Positions 1-8,675 of a DNA stretch of 64,000 nt are shown here, piece after piece. The notes under the pieces are model-generated. The model was not told where the DNA came from and did not search any database. It worked only from the letters and a program-made list of their open reading frames with translations. Position 1 is the first letter of the stretch. The number at the start of each line of letters is the position of its first letter. This stretch comes from Streptomyces sp. NBC_00344 (GTDB lineage: Bacteria; Actinomycetota; Actinomycetes; Streptomycetales; Streptomycetaceae), in the NCBI RefSeq assembly GCF_036088315.1, contig NZ_CP107996.1, positions 5,885,001 to 5,949,000 on the forward strand, in the 5' to 3' direction. Both the position numbers and the translations under genes were made by a program.

Positions 1-216
1 GGCATGGCGGTCTGGGCGACGGAATTCGTCTGGGCGCAGCTGGTGCTGCGCTGGACGAAGCGGAAGGTCACCGAAGCCGCGCAGAAGGCTCTCGATCCAC
101 GGGTGCGGCGGCGGAACATCGTCCTGGCGTCGATCGCCCTGGTGGTCGTGGCCGCCCTGCTCGTGATCTATGTCAGGCAGTTCGGTTTCGTCATGCCGTG
201 GAAGACCGGCCGGTGA
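1..216 (+). CDS. Small membrane protein or C-terminal tail of a membrane protein (partial at left edge)
   Basis: The reading frame is open to the left edge, so this may be the end of a longer gene. The first ATG in the window is at 4 and would give 70 residues. The visible part has an amphipathic, basic stretch (residues 16-38), then one clear transmembrane segment (about residues 40-57, rich in I, V, A and L) and a short tail ending MPWKTGR. I do not recognise the family and assign no function. It lies about 50 bases upstream of a tRNA-Val gene on the same strand and there is no terminator-like hairpin between them. Confidence 0.5.
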   Translation, partial: GMAVWATEFVWAQLVLRWTKRKVTEAAQKALDPRVRRRNIVLASIALVVVAALLVIYVRQFGFVMPWKTGR

Positions 217-249
217 CGCGGGTGGTCGGGGGCGCCTCCGCTGATGCGG

Positions 250-255
250 TAATGT
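250..255 (+). promoter_or_regulatory. -10 hexamer of the first tRNA-Val gene
   Basis: TAATGT at 250-255 is a good match to the Streptomyces sigma-HrdB -10 (TANNNT) and lies 13 bases before the first base of the mature tRNA, which would give a short 5' leader. I see no convincing -35 hexamer. Confidence 0.4.
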
Positions 256-268
256 TTGCGTCGCACCC

Positions 269-340
269 GGGCGATTAGCTCAGTGGGAGAGCGCTTCGTT
301 CACACCGAAGAGGTCACTGGTTCGAACCCAGTATCGCCCA
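269..340 (+). tRNA. tRNA-Val (anticodon CAC)
   Basis: Full cloverleaf read directly. The 7-bp acceptor arms GGGCGAT (269-275) and ATCGCCC (333-339) pair perfectly. The D-arm contains AGCTCAGTGGGAGAGC, the anticodon stem is CTTCG/CGAAG around loop TTCACAC, and the T-arm contains GGTTCGAACCC. The anticodon is CAC, reading the valine codon GTG, which is abundant in high-GC genomes. The discriminator base is A340. Only CC of the CCA end follows in the DNA, so CCA is completed after transcription. The 72 bases are identical to the second tRNA at 2975-3046. Confidence 0.96.
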
Positions 341-347
341 CCGTCCG

Positions 348-388
348 GACCGATGGCCCGGAGGTCTCAGACCTCCGGGCCATCGGTC
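348..388 (+). terminator. Hairpin terminator after tRNA-Val
   Basis: A perfect 19-bp inverted repeat (348-366 with 370-388, loop TCA) follows the tRNA by 8 bases. It lacks a long T tract, which is common for Streptomyces terminators. Confidence 0.7.
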
Positions 389-447
389 TGTCCCCAGCCG
401 TTCCGGGTGGCCGGCCCGGCATGTCACCGGCCGGGACACCCGGCTGA

Positions 448-2823
448 TCAGTTCATGCGCGCCAGCCGGTCCCGGAGCCGGCGCGCGTCGCGCAGCCGCT
501 GTTCGTAGGTCGCGCCGACCGCCAGCAGCAGCATCCCGGCGAGGGCCGGCGGCAGCCAGCGGGGGAGTGCGCCGGCCACCTGCACAAGGTACGGGGCCAG
601 CTCGTGCACGGCGTCCAGCGCGAGCACCGCGCCGCCCAGCGCGAGCGGCGCCTGGAGCCGCAGCCGCGCACCCGTCAGGGTGACACCCAGCGCCGCCGCG
701 CCCAGCAGCAGCGGCCGCAGCCAGTGGGTGTCGCCCCAGGCCGCGAAGAGACTCGGCAGCAGTGTCGCCGACAGCCCGGGGCCGTAGGCGGTCCAGGACG
801 AGGCCTGCGGATCGCTGCGGCGGCGCAGCAGGCCGACGGCCAGGGCGGGGACGGTGACGGGCAGGGTGTACGCCTCGGGGACGGTGACACCGGAGTCCGC
901 GAGGCGCACCCAGGTCGCCAGTACGAACAGGACGGGGGCCGCGAAGCCCACCGCCCGCCGTTCCGGCCGCACCGCGGTGCCCGCGGTGATCACTGCGCCC
1001 AGAGCGAGCACCAGTGCCAGCGAGGCCGTGTCACCGGCCGCGAGTGCCACGGCGACCAGGCCGGCCGCCGCCGCGGCGGTCTCCGCCGGCAGCGCCAGCG
1101 GGTGGCGGCGCAGCCGGGCGGCCAGGCCGGCCACCACGGCGGGCACCGCCAGGACCAGCAACGCCGTCCGGTGTGGGGGAAGTCCGAGCGCGGCACCCGA
1201 GGCGCCGGCCAGCCCGGTCGCGTACACCACGGCCGCGCACGCCGTAACGGTCCGTATCGCAAGCGCCGCCGGAGCGGCGGCCGCGCCGGCGAAGGCCACG
1301 AGCAGCACGGCGAGAACAGCGAAGGTGGCGGACTCCTCCTCCGTCGCCGCCATCGAGACCGCGAACGCCCCCGCCAGCGCACAGCCCAGCGCGGTCACGG
1401 CCGGCGCGCCGGCGCCGGCCGCCGCGCTCAGGCGTACCGAGGCGGCCAGGGCCGCCACGGTCAGCGCGGTGTACAGCGTGACGGCTGCCGGCCAGGGCAG
1501 CGAAGCGGCGGCGGGAAGGACGAGCACGGCCCCCCAGCCCAGGACGAGCGCGCCGCAGACGGCCTCGGTGCGCCACCGAGCCATCGCACTCGCCGACGCC
1601 TGCGCCACCGTCAGGACCGCCGCGATCAGGAGCAGGGCCGCCGGTGCCGCGGGGAGAGCGGGCCAGGGAAGGCGGAGGGAACCGGGCGCACCCGCCCAGA
1701 CCCTGTCCAGCCGGGCCACCGGAGCCAGAACGGCAACAACGACCGGCGGCAGCGCCCAGAGCGCCACCGCTGCCTGAACCCCGCAGGACGCGGCCACGAC
1801 GCCACGTACGACAGGACGGGGCACCCGGGTACGCACCACCGCCAGCAGGCCGATCGCGCACACCAGAGGCACGACAGGAGCCCACTCGTCGGCAACCGCG
1901 GTGCGCACCACCCCGCCGGCCGCCGCGACCGCCGCCAGTCCCGCCACGACCGCCGCGGCGGTCGAGCGCAGCCGCCACGATGCGGACAGTGCGACGGCCG
2001 CACCGGCCAGCAGAAGCGCCCCGGGCGCTGCCGCGGCCCCCGCGGTGTCCGCGGACAGCGCCGGCCCGCAGGCCGTGAGCAGCGCGGCTCCGCCGGTCCC
2101 GGAAGCGCCGGCGCAGGCGATGACCCGGATCATCTTGTCCTTGTGCCCCAGCAGGACCGCCACGTCGAACGACGCGGTCGCCAGCAGGGCCCAACCGGTC
2201 GTCAGGGCACCGCCGCCGGCCGACGACGCCCACAGCAGCAGCGGCAGCTGCGCCGCGACCAGCGCGGCGGGCAGCGGGAGCCGCAGCCTTCCGAGCGCTG
2301 TGCCGTACCCCGCCCAGAGCAGCGCGAGAACTGCCGCCGAGCCCGCGGCGAAGGCCGCCGCTCCGCTGTCCCGGGCCGCGAACTGGTGCAGTGCGTAGGT
2401 GTCGAGAACCGTCAGCGCCAGGCCGGTGCCCGCCACGGACTCGGCCGTCGAAACCAGTCCGCGGCGAAGCAGGACCGGCGGGGCCGCCAGCGCCGCCGCG
2501 GTGAGGGCGCCGAGCACAGTGGCCCGGCCGCCGATGCCCAGATGACCCCAACTCACCACGGTGAAGGCGATCGCAGCGATGGTCAGCAGTACCCCACCGA
2601 GGGCGAGCAGTACGTTCTGCGCACTGGGCGGGGAGGTCTCCGGCAGCGGTGCGTGCCGGCCGGGCGGGGTCTGGTGGCTGCCCTGTGGCTGGACCGGCGC
2701 GGAACGCAGTGCGGCGAGGAGCCAGGCCCTGCGGGTCAGCAACTGGGATCGCCGGGCGTCGAGTTGTGCCAGCTCGCGGTCCAGAAGCACCAGCTCCTGC
2801 GCGGGTGGCGGAAGGTTCTCCAT
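448..2823 (-). CDS. Large polytopic membrane protein of unknown function
   Basis: A 791-residue product if the ATG at 2823 is used; the frame can be extended to a GTG at 2859. I prefer the ATG because the sequence from there (MENLPPPAQELVLLDRE...) begins a charged helical segment. Residues about 10-45 look like a short coiled coil rich in L, R, D and E. A proline- and histidine-rich linker (about 50-75) follows. The rest is almost entirely Ala/Leu/Val/Gly-rich hydrophobic helices, probably 20 or more membrane spans, ending in a basic tail (EQRLRDARRLRDRLARMN). No catalytic motif is evident. The gene lies alone between two identical tRNA-Val genes and runs against them. Strong protein-like frame bias supports it as real, but I cannot assign a function. 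Confidence 0.85.
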   Translation of the reverse strand: MENLPPPAQELVLLDRELAQLDARRSQLLTRRAWLLAALRSAPVQPQGSHQTPPGRHAPLPETSPPSAQNVLLALGGVLLTIAAIAFTVVSWGHLGIGGRATVLGALTAAALAAPPVLLRRGLVSTAESVAGTGLALTVLDTYALHQFAARDSGAAAFAAGSAAVLALLWAGYGTALGRLRLPLPAALVAAQLPLLLWASSAGGGALTTGWALLATASFDVAVLLGHKDKMIRVIACAGASGTGGAALLTACGPALSADTAGAAAAPGALLLAGAAVALSASWRLRSTAAAVVAGLAAVAAAGGVVRTAVADEWAPVVPLVCAIGLLAVVRTRVPRPVVRGVVAASCGVQAAVALWALPPVVVAVLAPVARLDRVWAGAPGSLRLPWPALPAAPAALLLIAAVLTVAQASASAMARWRTEAVCGALVLGWGAVLVLPAAASLPWPAAVTLYTALTVAALAASVRLSAAAGAGAPAVTALGCALAGAFAVSMAATEEESATFAVLAVLLVAFAGAAAAPAALAIRTVTACAAVVYATGLAGASGAALGLPPHRTALLVLAVPAVVAGLAARLRRHPLALPAETAAAAAGLVAVALAAGDTASLALVLALGAVITAGTAVRPERRAVGFAAPVLFVLATWVRLADSGVTVPEAYTLPVTVPALAVGLLRRRSDPQASSWTAYGPGLSATLLPSLFAAWGDTHWLRPLLLGAAALGVTLTGARLRLQAPLALGGAVLALDAVHELAPYLVQVAGALPRWLPPALAGMLLLAVGATYEQRLRDARRLRDRLARMN

Positions 2824-2931
2824 GACCGCTGAGTGTGGCCCGGGACACACCCGGTGCACAGGCGCTCGGATACTCAGATCGGTACTGAGTACCTGGTGCC
2901 GTCCGACCCGCCCCGAGCTGCCCGTAAGGGT

Positions 2932-2961
2932 TTGAAGGATGCCCGGCGCGCCCTGTATGGT
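2932..2961 (+). promoter_or_regulatory. Promoter of the second tRNA-Val gene
   Basis: TTGAAG (2932-2937) and TATGGT (2956-2961) are separated by 18 bases, a good sigma-HrdB-type promoter. The -10 ends 13 bases before the first base of the mature tRNA, the same distance as in the first tRNA copy. Confidence 0.6.
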
Positions 2962-2974
2962 TCAGTCCGTTCCC

Positions 2975-3046
2975 GGGCGATTAGCTCAGTGGGAGAGCGC
3001 TTCGTTCACACCGAAGAGGTCACTGGTTCGAACCCAGTATCGCCCA
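2975..3046 (+). tRNA. tRNA-Val (anticodon CAC), second copy
   Basis: Identical over all 72 bases to the tRNA at 269-340, with the same CAC anticodon and partial CC end. Identity stops at the gene borders: upstream and downstream flanks are unrelated. It has its own promoter and a strong terminator, so it is an independent single-tRNA transcription unit. Confidence 0.96.
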
Positions 3047-3054
3047 CCGGGAAG

Positions 3055-3087
3055 GGCCGGTCCGTCATCGACGGACCGGCCTTTTTT
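3055..3087 (+). terminator. Rho-independent terminator after second tRNA-Val
   Basis: An 11-bp perfect stem (3055-3065 with 3071-3081, loop CATCG) is followed directly by six T residues (3082-3087). This is one of the few classical T-tract terminators in the window. Confidence 0.9.
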
Positions 3088-3119
3088 CATGGGGCCTTGG
3101 GAGGCCCGCACGGCCGCGG

Positions 3120-3845
3120 TCAGGCTGCCGCGGTCAGCTCGGGCCGCAGCGGCCAGGAAGGATCCACCGCCTCGGGGGTGCCCTGTCTGGCGAACCAGGC
3201 CTGCAGGCCACGGGCCTGCGCCGCGTGCCAGCCCGCCTGCAGGGCGTGGAGCTCGGTGGCGGTCAGCCGTTCCAGCCGGCCGGCGTACCGGCGCCCGATC
3301 GCCCGGACGAGTTCGAGGGCGGCGGTTGCGTCGGCCGCCGCGTCGTGTGCGCCGTCCAGCACCACCTCGTACTGCTCACACAGATCGGTCAGGGTGCGGC
3401 GGCCCTTGCGGTAACGGTCCAGGTGCTTGTCCAGCACCCTGGGGTCCAGTACACGCAGCGGGGACTCGCCCAGATACCGGTCGAGTGACGAGGCGCGATG
3501 GCGGCGCAACTCACGGTCCAGCAGCGTCAGATCGAAGGGCGCGTTCATCACGACCAGCGGGCGCCCCGCGGCGCACTGCTCGGCCAGCGCCTTGGCTATC
3601 TCGGCGACCACCGGCGACGGCCACCGGCCGTTGCGCTGCAGATGCAGGTCGGTGAGACCGTGTATCTCGGTGGCGCCGGCGGGCACCGGGATGCCCGGAT
3701 TCACCAGCCAGCGGGTGATGCGCGGCCGGCCGCCGGCCGCGTCCTGGACCACCAGGGCGGCCGAAACGATGCGGTCCCCCTCGACGTCCACGCCGGTTGT
3801 CTCGGTGTCAAATGCGGCCAGTGGCCCCTCGTACCAGCACGGCAT
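3120..3845 (-). CDS. DEDDh-family 3'-5' exonuclease (DnaQ/epsilon-like)
   Basis: A predicted 241-aa exonuclease that removes nucleotides from DNA or RNA 3' ends. All five DEDDh residues are visible: D13 and E15 (FDTETTG, ExoI), D105 (NAPFDLTLL, ExoII), and H167 and D172 (GAHDAAADA, ExoIII). The frame can be read back to 4016, but the ATG at 3845 is chosen because GAGGAG lies about 8 bases before it and the catalytic fold starts immediately. There is no helicase or polymerase domain, so it is a stand-alone exonuclease, either proofreading-like or a repair/RNase T-type enzyme; the substrate cannot be told from sequence. It is divergent from the DUF4365 gene across about 170 bases. Confidence 0.9.
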   Translation of the reverse strand: MPCWYEGPLAAFDTETTGVDVEGDRIVSAALVVQDAAGGRPRITRWLVNPGIPVPAGATEIHGLTDLHLQRNGRWPSPVVAEIAKALAEQCAAGRPLVVMNAPFDLTLLDRELRRHRASSLDRYLGESPLRVLDPRVLDKHLDRYRKGRRTLTDLCEQYEVVLDGAHDAAADATAALELVRAIGRRYAGRLERLTATELHALQAGWHAAQARGLQAWFARQGTPEAVDPSWPLRPELTAAA

Positions 3846-4018
3846 GTCCCAACTCCTCGCACTCACTTGGCGGATGGCGTGCGACATCTGCCCGATTCGG
3901 TGATACCCGGCTGTTTGCGACATACGCCGACCGGAGACAACACAGGTGACGGGCCGGGACATTGACGGTCCGCCACCAGGAAACCGGTCGGCACATTTCC
4001 GGAAGGCACACCACACTC

Positions 4019-4585
4019 ATGGCGCTCGCGCAGCCCGAACGGGGCGATCTGGCACCCGAGCGGTTCGCGCCGCTGCGCGGCTCGCTCGCCACCACCGCCT
4101 GCATGGAGACCTTTCAAGTGGGGTATCTCCACGCGGTGGCGGCGGCTTCGGGCTGCTCGCTCTCCCAGCCCTTTCCGGACAACGGCATCGACTGGCACGT
4201 CAGCCACGGCGCCGCCGGACACACCGTTGACGACGAAGTGACGATCAAGGTGCAGCTCAAGTGCACTTATCAGATAGCCCCGCACCCGCCGGGCGCGGCC
4301 TTCTCCTTCACGCTCGACAACGCCCATCTGGTGAAGCTGGCCCGCACCCCCGTGTCGGTGCACAAGATCCTGGTCGTGATGCTGGTGCCGCGGACTCAGG
4401 ACGACTGGCTGCGGGCCGGACACGAACGGCTCGATCTGCGGCACTGCTGTTACTGGACCAACCTGGCAGGCCACCCCGTGACGGGCAGGCGAAGGACCAC
4501 CGTGCGGATCCCGACCTCGCGGATATTCGACGACCGAGCGCTCTGCGAGATCATGACCCGTGTCGGGGCCGGAGGGAGACCCTGA
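4019..4585 (+). CDS. DUF4365-domain protein (putative nuclease-like fold)
   Basis: A 188-aa product from the ATG at 4019 (MALAQPERGDLAPERF). The frame extends further upstream, but 4019 is the first start giving a sensible N-terminus. The segment FQVGYLHAVAAASGCSLSQP, then DNGIDWHV and an acidic/lysine run (DDEVTIKVQLK), match the DUF4365 pattern: an acidic residue, GID, then a beta-strand ending in Q/K. DUF4365 has been likened to PD-(D/E)XK nucleases, with D (of GID) and Q-x-K as candidate active-site residues. Function is unproven. It overlaps the next gene by one base of the stop (TGATG), so the two are translationally coupled and probably act together. Confidence 0.75.
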   Translation: MALAQPERGDLAPERFAPLRGSLATTACMETFQVGYLHAVAAASGCSLSQPFPDNGIDWHVSHGAAGHTVDDEVTIKVQLKCTYQIAPHPPGAAFSFTLDNAHLVKLARTPVSVHKILVVMLVPRTQDDWLRAGHERLDLRHCCYWTNLAGHPVTGRRRTTVRIPTSRIFDDRALCEIMTRVGAGGRP

Positions 4586-5808
4586 TGCAGCACCGCCCGA
4601 TCCATGAGCCGGTACGCCCCCACCCGGTCGATGCCCCGGGAGTGTGGGACGGCAGCGAGGGGCCGGACCCTTCCAGGGTCGACCCGGCGGTGCTCGGCGC
4701 ACTGCTCGACCGGCACGGCTGGCGGCGCCGCGGCGGGGCCGCGGGTCGTTACGCGCGTTGGACGCCGCCCGGCCCGGCCGGCCGCGGCACCAGCGTGCTC
4801 GTTCCGGAGAGCCGCGCCTTTCCGGACAGCGAGGACCTGTTGGCCGAGGCGCTCATCGCGCTGGCCCGCTGCGCCGCGCCCTCGGCCCGCGAGGTGCTGG
4901 TCGCCCTCTCCGCGCCCAGCGACGAGATCCGCTGGTCACGGGAGACGGCGGAGGGCCTGGCCGGCGTCGCCCCCTGGACCGTCCAGGAGCAGCTGCGGTC
5001 GGCGGCGAGCCAGATGCTGCTGGCCGGTGCGCTGTCGGCCAGAGGCCGTGCCGGGTACTACGGCGACCGGCACCGCCGGCAGGCCCGCTCCCTGCTGGAA
5101 GGCGTACTCGGGGGCCCCGCATCGGACGGGCGCGGGCTGACCGCGTTCGTACCGGTGGAGCCGGGCCGCGCCGCCGTCGTACGGCTGCACCACGCACTGC
5201 ACGCGGCCAGGGAGGCCGTCGACTACCAGCGGGCGACCGGCGGGATGGAGGCCTTCGGCACCGCGGTGCAGGCGGGTGTGAGCCGTGAACTGACCGAGGC
5301 GGTGATCGCGCTGGTACGGGGCACCGAAGGGGCCCGGATCACTCTTGCCTGGTCACCTGCCGCCGGAGTGCCCGACGGCTGCGCCGCGCGGCCCGAACCG
5401 GTCGAGTTCTCGCCGGGCGATCTGCCGGCCCTGCGCCAGGCGGGCGCGCACTATCTGAAGGACGAGCCCTCGCTTCCGGTGCGGATCACCGGCGCGGTGG
5501 TGCGGATGCGGCGCTCCTCGCCGGGCGGCCCGGGCACGGTCCGGCTGCGGGTGCTGGCCGGGGTCGAGGTCTCGCACGTCCGGATGGTGCTCGACGAGGA
5601 GGCGTACCGGATCGCGGGCCACGCGCATCTGGTCGGACTGCCGATCCGCGTGTACGGCAGGCTGGAGAGCCGGGGTGGATTCCGCAGGCTGACGGGCGCC
5701 GACGGAGTGACCCCGGTGCGCGTGGACGAGACGGAGCGGGACCGGCTGATGAAGGCCCTCCAGGAGAACCTCGACTTCTTCGAGGAGGCCTGCACCGGGG
5801 ATCTCTGA
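4585..5808 (+). CDS. Hypothetical protein coupled to the DUF4365 gene
   Basis: A 407-aa soluble protein with no family that I recognise. The ATG at 4585 overlaps the stop of the DUF4365 gene and has GGAGGGAG upstream, so this start is favoured over earlier in-frame codons. It is rich in Arg, Ala and Glu, with a helical middle part (about 70-220) and a more beta-like C-terminal third (about 280-390). There is no signal peptide, membrane span, Walker motif or helix-turn-helix. The C-terminus is acidic (LQENLDFFEEACTGDL). Its only functional hint is the translational coupling to the nuclease-like DUF4365 protein. Confidence 0.8.
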   Translation: MQHRPIHEPVRPHPVDAPGVWDGSEGPDPSRVDPAVLGALLDRHGWRRRGGAAGRYARWTPPGPAGRGTSVLVPESRAFPDSEDLLAEALIALARCAAPSAREVLVALSAPSDEIRWSRETAEGLAGVAPWTVQEQLRSAASQMLLAGALSARGRAGYYGDRHRRQARSLLEGVLGGPASDGRGLTAFVPVEPGRAAVVRLHHALHAAREAVDYQRATGGMEAFGTAVQAGVSRELTEAVIALVRGTEGARITLAWSPAAGVPDGCAARPEPVEFSPGDLPALRQAGAHYLKDEPSLPVRITGAVVRMRRSSPGGPGTVRLRVLAGVEVSHVRMVLDEEAYRIAGHAHLVGLPIRVYGRLESRGGFRRLTGADGVTPVRVDETERDRLMKALQENLDFFEEACTGDL

Positions 5809-5873
5809 CCGCGCGAAGGCCGCCCGGCCCCGGCCCGGGCCAAACCGTTTCGCATTGGGCTCCCCGGGCTCGG

Positions 5874-5879
5874 TACGAT
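5874..5879 (+). promoter_or_regulatory. Possible -10 hexamer upstream of thrS
   Basis: TACGAT at 5874-5879 matches the TANNNT -10 pattern and would put transcription start near 5886, leaving a leader of about 40 bases. That is too short for a T-box leader. The -35 (TTTCGC or TTCGCA) is weak. Confidence 0.3.
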
Positions 5880-5928
5880 TCAGGCGCGCAGTGTTCCGCT
5901 GTCGCACCCCCTGAGTCAGGAGAGACCG

Positions 5929-7905
5929 GTGTCAGACGTCCGTGTGGTCATCCAACGCGATTCCGAGCGGGAAGAGCGCGTGGTGACGACGGGCACTACG
6001 GCAGCCGAGCTCTTCACCGGTGAGCGCACCGTCGTGGCGGCCCGGGTGGCCGGCGAGCTGAAGGACCTCGGATACGCCGTGGCCGAGGGCGACGAGGTCG
6101 AGCCGGTGGAGATCTCGTCCGAGGACGGCCTCAACATTCTGCGCCACTCCACCGCGCATGTGATGGCGCAGGCCGTGCAGGAGCTGTTTCCGGACGCGAA
6201 GCTGGGCATCGGGCCGCCGGTCAAGGACGGTTTCTACTACGACTTCGATGTCGAACGCCCCTTCACACCCGATGACCTCAAGGCCATCGAGAAGAAGATG
6301 CAGGAGATCCAGAAGCGCGGCCAGCGATTCTCGCGCCGGGTGGTGAGCGACGAGGCCGCCCGCGAGGAGCTGGCCGCCGAGCCGTACAAGCTGGAGCTCA
6401 TCGGGATCAAGGGCTCGGCATCCACCGACGACGGCGCGGACGTCGAGGTGGGCGGGGGCGAGCTCACGATCTACGACAACATCGACGCCAAGACCGGTGA
6501 ACTGTGCTGGAAGGACCTCTGCCGCGGTCCGCACCTGCCCACCACCCGGAACATCCCGGCGTTCAAGCTGATGCGCAACGCCGCGGCCTACTGGCGCGGC
6601 AGCGAGAAGAACCCGATGCTCCAGCGTATCTACGGCACTGCGTGGCCGTCGAAGGATGAGCTGAAGGCGCATCTGGAGTTCCTGGCGGAGGCCGAGAAGC
6701 GCGACCACCGCAAGCTCGGCAGCGAGCTGGACCTCTTCTCCATCCCCGAGCAGATCGGCTCGGGCCTCGCGGTCTTCCACCCCAGGGGTGGCATCATCCG
6801 CCGGGTCATGGAGGACTACTCGCGCAAGCGCCACGAGGAGGAGGGGTACGAGTTCGTCTACACCCCGCACGCCACCAAGGGGAAGCTGTTCGAGACGTCG
6901 GGGCACCTGGACTGGTACGCCGACGGCATGTACCCGCCCATGCAGCTCGACGAGGGCACGGACTACTACCTCAAGCCCATGAACTGCCCGATGCACAACC
7001 TGATCTTCGACGCGCGTGGCCGGTCCTACCGTGAACTGCCGCTGCGCCTCTTCGAGTTCGGGACCGTGTACCGCTACGAGAAATCAGGCGTCGTGCACGG
7101 CCTGACCAGGGCCCGCGGCTTCACCCAGGACGACGCGCACATCTACTGCACCAAGGAGCAGATGGCGGACGAGCTCGACAAGACGCTCACCTTCGTCCTC
7201 GGGCTGCTGCGCGACTACGGTCTGAACGACTTCTACCTGGAGCTGTCCACCAAGGACCCGGAGAAGTTCGTCGGCTCGGACGAGATCTGGGAAGAGGCCA
7301 CCGAGACCCTGCGTCAGGTGGCCGAGAAGCAGGGTCTTCCGCTGGTCCCGGACCCCGGGGGCGCCGCCTTCTACGGCCCGAAGATCTCGGTCCAGGCCAA
7401 GGACGCCATCGGCCGTACCTGGCAGATGTCGACGGTGCAGCTGGACTTCAACCTGCCGGAGCGCTTCAACCTGGAGTACACCGGCCCCGACGGCAGCAAG
7501 CAGCGCCCGGTCATGATCCACCGTGCCCTGTTCGGCTCCATCGAGCGATTCTTCGCGGTGCTTCTCGAGCACTACGCGGGCGCGTTCCCGGCCTGGCTGG
7601 CGCCCGTGCAGGCGGTCGGCATCCCCATCGGCGACGCCCACATCCCGTATCTCCAGGAGTTCGCGGCCGAGGCGCGGAAGCAGGGGCTCCGGGTCGACGT
7701 GGACGCGTCGTCCGACCGGATGCAGAAGAAGATCAGGAACCAGCAGAAGCAGAAGGTTCCGTTCATGATCATCGTTGGTGACGAGGACATGAACGCCGGC
7801 ACGGTGTCGTTCCGATACCGCGACGGCTCACAGGAGAACGGCATCGCCCGCGACGAGGCGATTGCCAAGATCGCCCGGGCCGTCGAGGACCGCGTCCAGG
7901 TCTGA
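5929..7905 (+). CDS. thrS: Threonine--tRNA ligase (ThrRS)
   Basis: Charges tRNA-Thr with threonine in the cytoplasm. It is 658 aa, normal for a full-length bacterial ThrRS. The N-terminal TGS domain (about 1-65) is followed by the editing domain (about 70-240, beginning [18 protein letters not shown] with the HxxxH motif). The class II catalytic core has motif 2 near the [11 protein letters not shown] segment and motif 3 in [13 protein letters not shown], and the anticodon-binding domain forms the C-terminus. The GTG start at 5929 is supported by CAGGAGAG 8 bases upstream. It is a single-gene unit facing the potassium-channel gene, with a hairpin between them. Confidence 0.97.
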   Translation: MSDVRVVIQRDSEREERVVTTGTTAAELFTGERTVVAARVAGELKDLGYAVAEGDEVEPVEISSEDGLNILRHSTAHVMAQAVQELFPDAKLGIGPPVKDGFYYDFDVERPFTPDDLKAIEKKMQEIQKRGQRFSRRVVSDEAAREELAAEPYKLELIGIKGSASTDDGADVEVGGGELTIYDNIDAKTGELCWKDLCRGPHLPTTRNIPAFKLMRNAAAYWRGSEKNPMLQRIYGTAWPSKDELKAHLEFLAEAEKRDHRKLGSELDLFSIPEQIGSGLAVFHPRGGIIRRVMEDYSRKRHEEEGYEFVYTPHATKGKLFETSGHLDWYADGMYPPMQLDEGTDYYLKPMNCPMHNLIFDARGRSYRELPLRLFEFGTVYRYEKSGVVHGLTRARGFTQDDAHIYCTKEQMADELDKTLTFVLGLLRDYGLNDFYLELSTKDPEKFVGSDEIWEEATETLRQVAEKQGLPLVPDPGGAAFYGPKISVQAKDAIGRTWQMSTVQLDFNLPERFNLEYTGPDGSKQRPVMIHRALFGSIERFFAVLLEHYAGAFPAWLAPVQAVGIPIGDAHIPYLQEFAAEARKQGLRVDVDASSDRMQKKIRNQQKQKVPFMIIVGDEDMNAGTVSFRYRDGSQENGIARDEAIAKIARAVEDRVQV

Positions 7906-7923
7906 TCCGTATGCAGGGGCCGA

Positions 7924-7959
7924 GGCCCCCGGGAGAGCCTCAGCGGCTCCCCGGGGGCC
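7924..7959. terminator. Hairpin between convergent thrS and channel gene
   Basis: A GC-rich stem (GGCCCCCGGG at 7924-7933 extended by AGAGCC, pairing with 7945-7959) lies at the convergent junction. It overlaps the last codons of the minus-strand gene and could stop transcription in either direction. Confidence 0.5.
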
Positions 7960-8608
7960 CGTTCTCGTCCCCGCGGGTGAACACGTCGAGCACCCAGGAC
8001 GAGAACGCACCGGTCACCGCGCCCAGCAGGGCGATGCCGCACGCCATCAGTCCCACCGCGATCAGCCGTCCGAGTCCCGTCACCGGGGCCACATCCCCGT
8101 AGCCGACCGTGGACAGCGTCGCGGCCGCCCACCACACCGAGTCCCCGAAGGTGCGGATGGTGGCGTCCGGCGCGGAGCGTTCGCTGCTGTAGACGGCGAG
8201 AGCGGCGGCGAAGCCGAGCAGCACGGCAGACAGACTCGCATAGGCCATCACCCTGGCCTGCAGGCTCAGCCGCGGCCGGGCCCGCCGCTGCTGTACGGCG
8301 CTGTACACCTTCACCATGCGCAGAGGCCGCAGCAGCGGCAGTACCAGTACCAGCGTGTCCAGCCAGTGCGAGCGGGGGAAGCGCAGGCCCTGTCCGCTCA
8401 GTACGAGCCGGATCGCGTAGTCCGCGGCGAAGACCACCCAGGTGGCCAGCGCCAAGGCCAGTGCGACGTCGCGCAGCAGCGCATCGGCCCTCTGGGCCAG
8501 CACAAGGACCGCGTAACAGGCCAGGAAGAGCACGGAGGCAGCGAACAGCGGCACCTCCGTGCGTGCCTCCCAGCGGGGCAGGCGCTCAGCGGCCTCCTTG
8601 ACGTCCAT
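7940..8608 (-). CDS. Potassium channel protein (six-segment, ion-channel superfamily)
   Basis: A 222-aa membrane protein with the canonical K+ selectivity filter TVGYGD (residues 167-172) between two pore helices (about 121-140 and 183-205). Upstream helices at about 20-37, 47-65 and 84-100 resemble S1-S4 of voltage-gated-type channels, but the S4-like segment (RPLRMVKVY) carries only a few basic residues, so voltage sensing is doubtful. No RCK/TrkA_N regulatory domain follows. The ATG at 8608 (MDVKEAAERL) is preferred to upstream in-frame codons, which give a non-hydrophobic, proline-rich extension overlapping the divergent HIT gene region. Confidence 0.88.
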   Translation of the reverse strand: MDVKEAAERLPRWEARTEVPLFAASVLFLACYAVLVLAQRADALLRDVALALALATWVVFAADYAIRLVLSGQGLRFPRSHWLDTLVLVLPLLRPLRMVKVYSAVQQRRARPRLSLQARVMAYASLSAVLLGFAAALAVYSSERSAPDATIRTFGDSVWWAAATLSTVGYGDVAPVTGLGRLIAVGLMACGIALLGAVTGAFSSWVLDVFTRGDENGPPGSR

Positions 8609-8675
8609 CGGCCCAGCATTGCCGCACCGGGGCGTCGCGGCGCCCCGGCGACGCGGTCCGAATGGGGGAAGTCCT

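Noticed and set aside
604..2832. A 742-codon open frame on the plus strand opposite the membrane-protein gene
   Set aside because: It is a GC-bias shadow of the minus-strand gene: Arg/Gly/Gln-rich with no domain, and the minus frame gives a clear membrane protein.
269..3046. tRNA repeats as attL/attR of an integrated element
   Set aside because: The whole tRNA is duplicated, both copies are functional with their own promoters, and there is no integrase, excisionase or phage-like gene between them.
5809..5928. T-box or other riboswitch upstream of thrS
   Set aside because: The leader after the likely -10 is only about 40 bases, with no T-box sequence or terminator hairpin.
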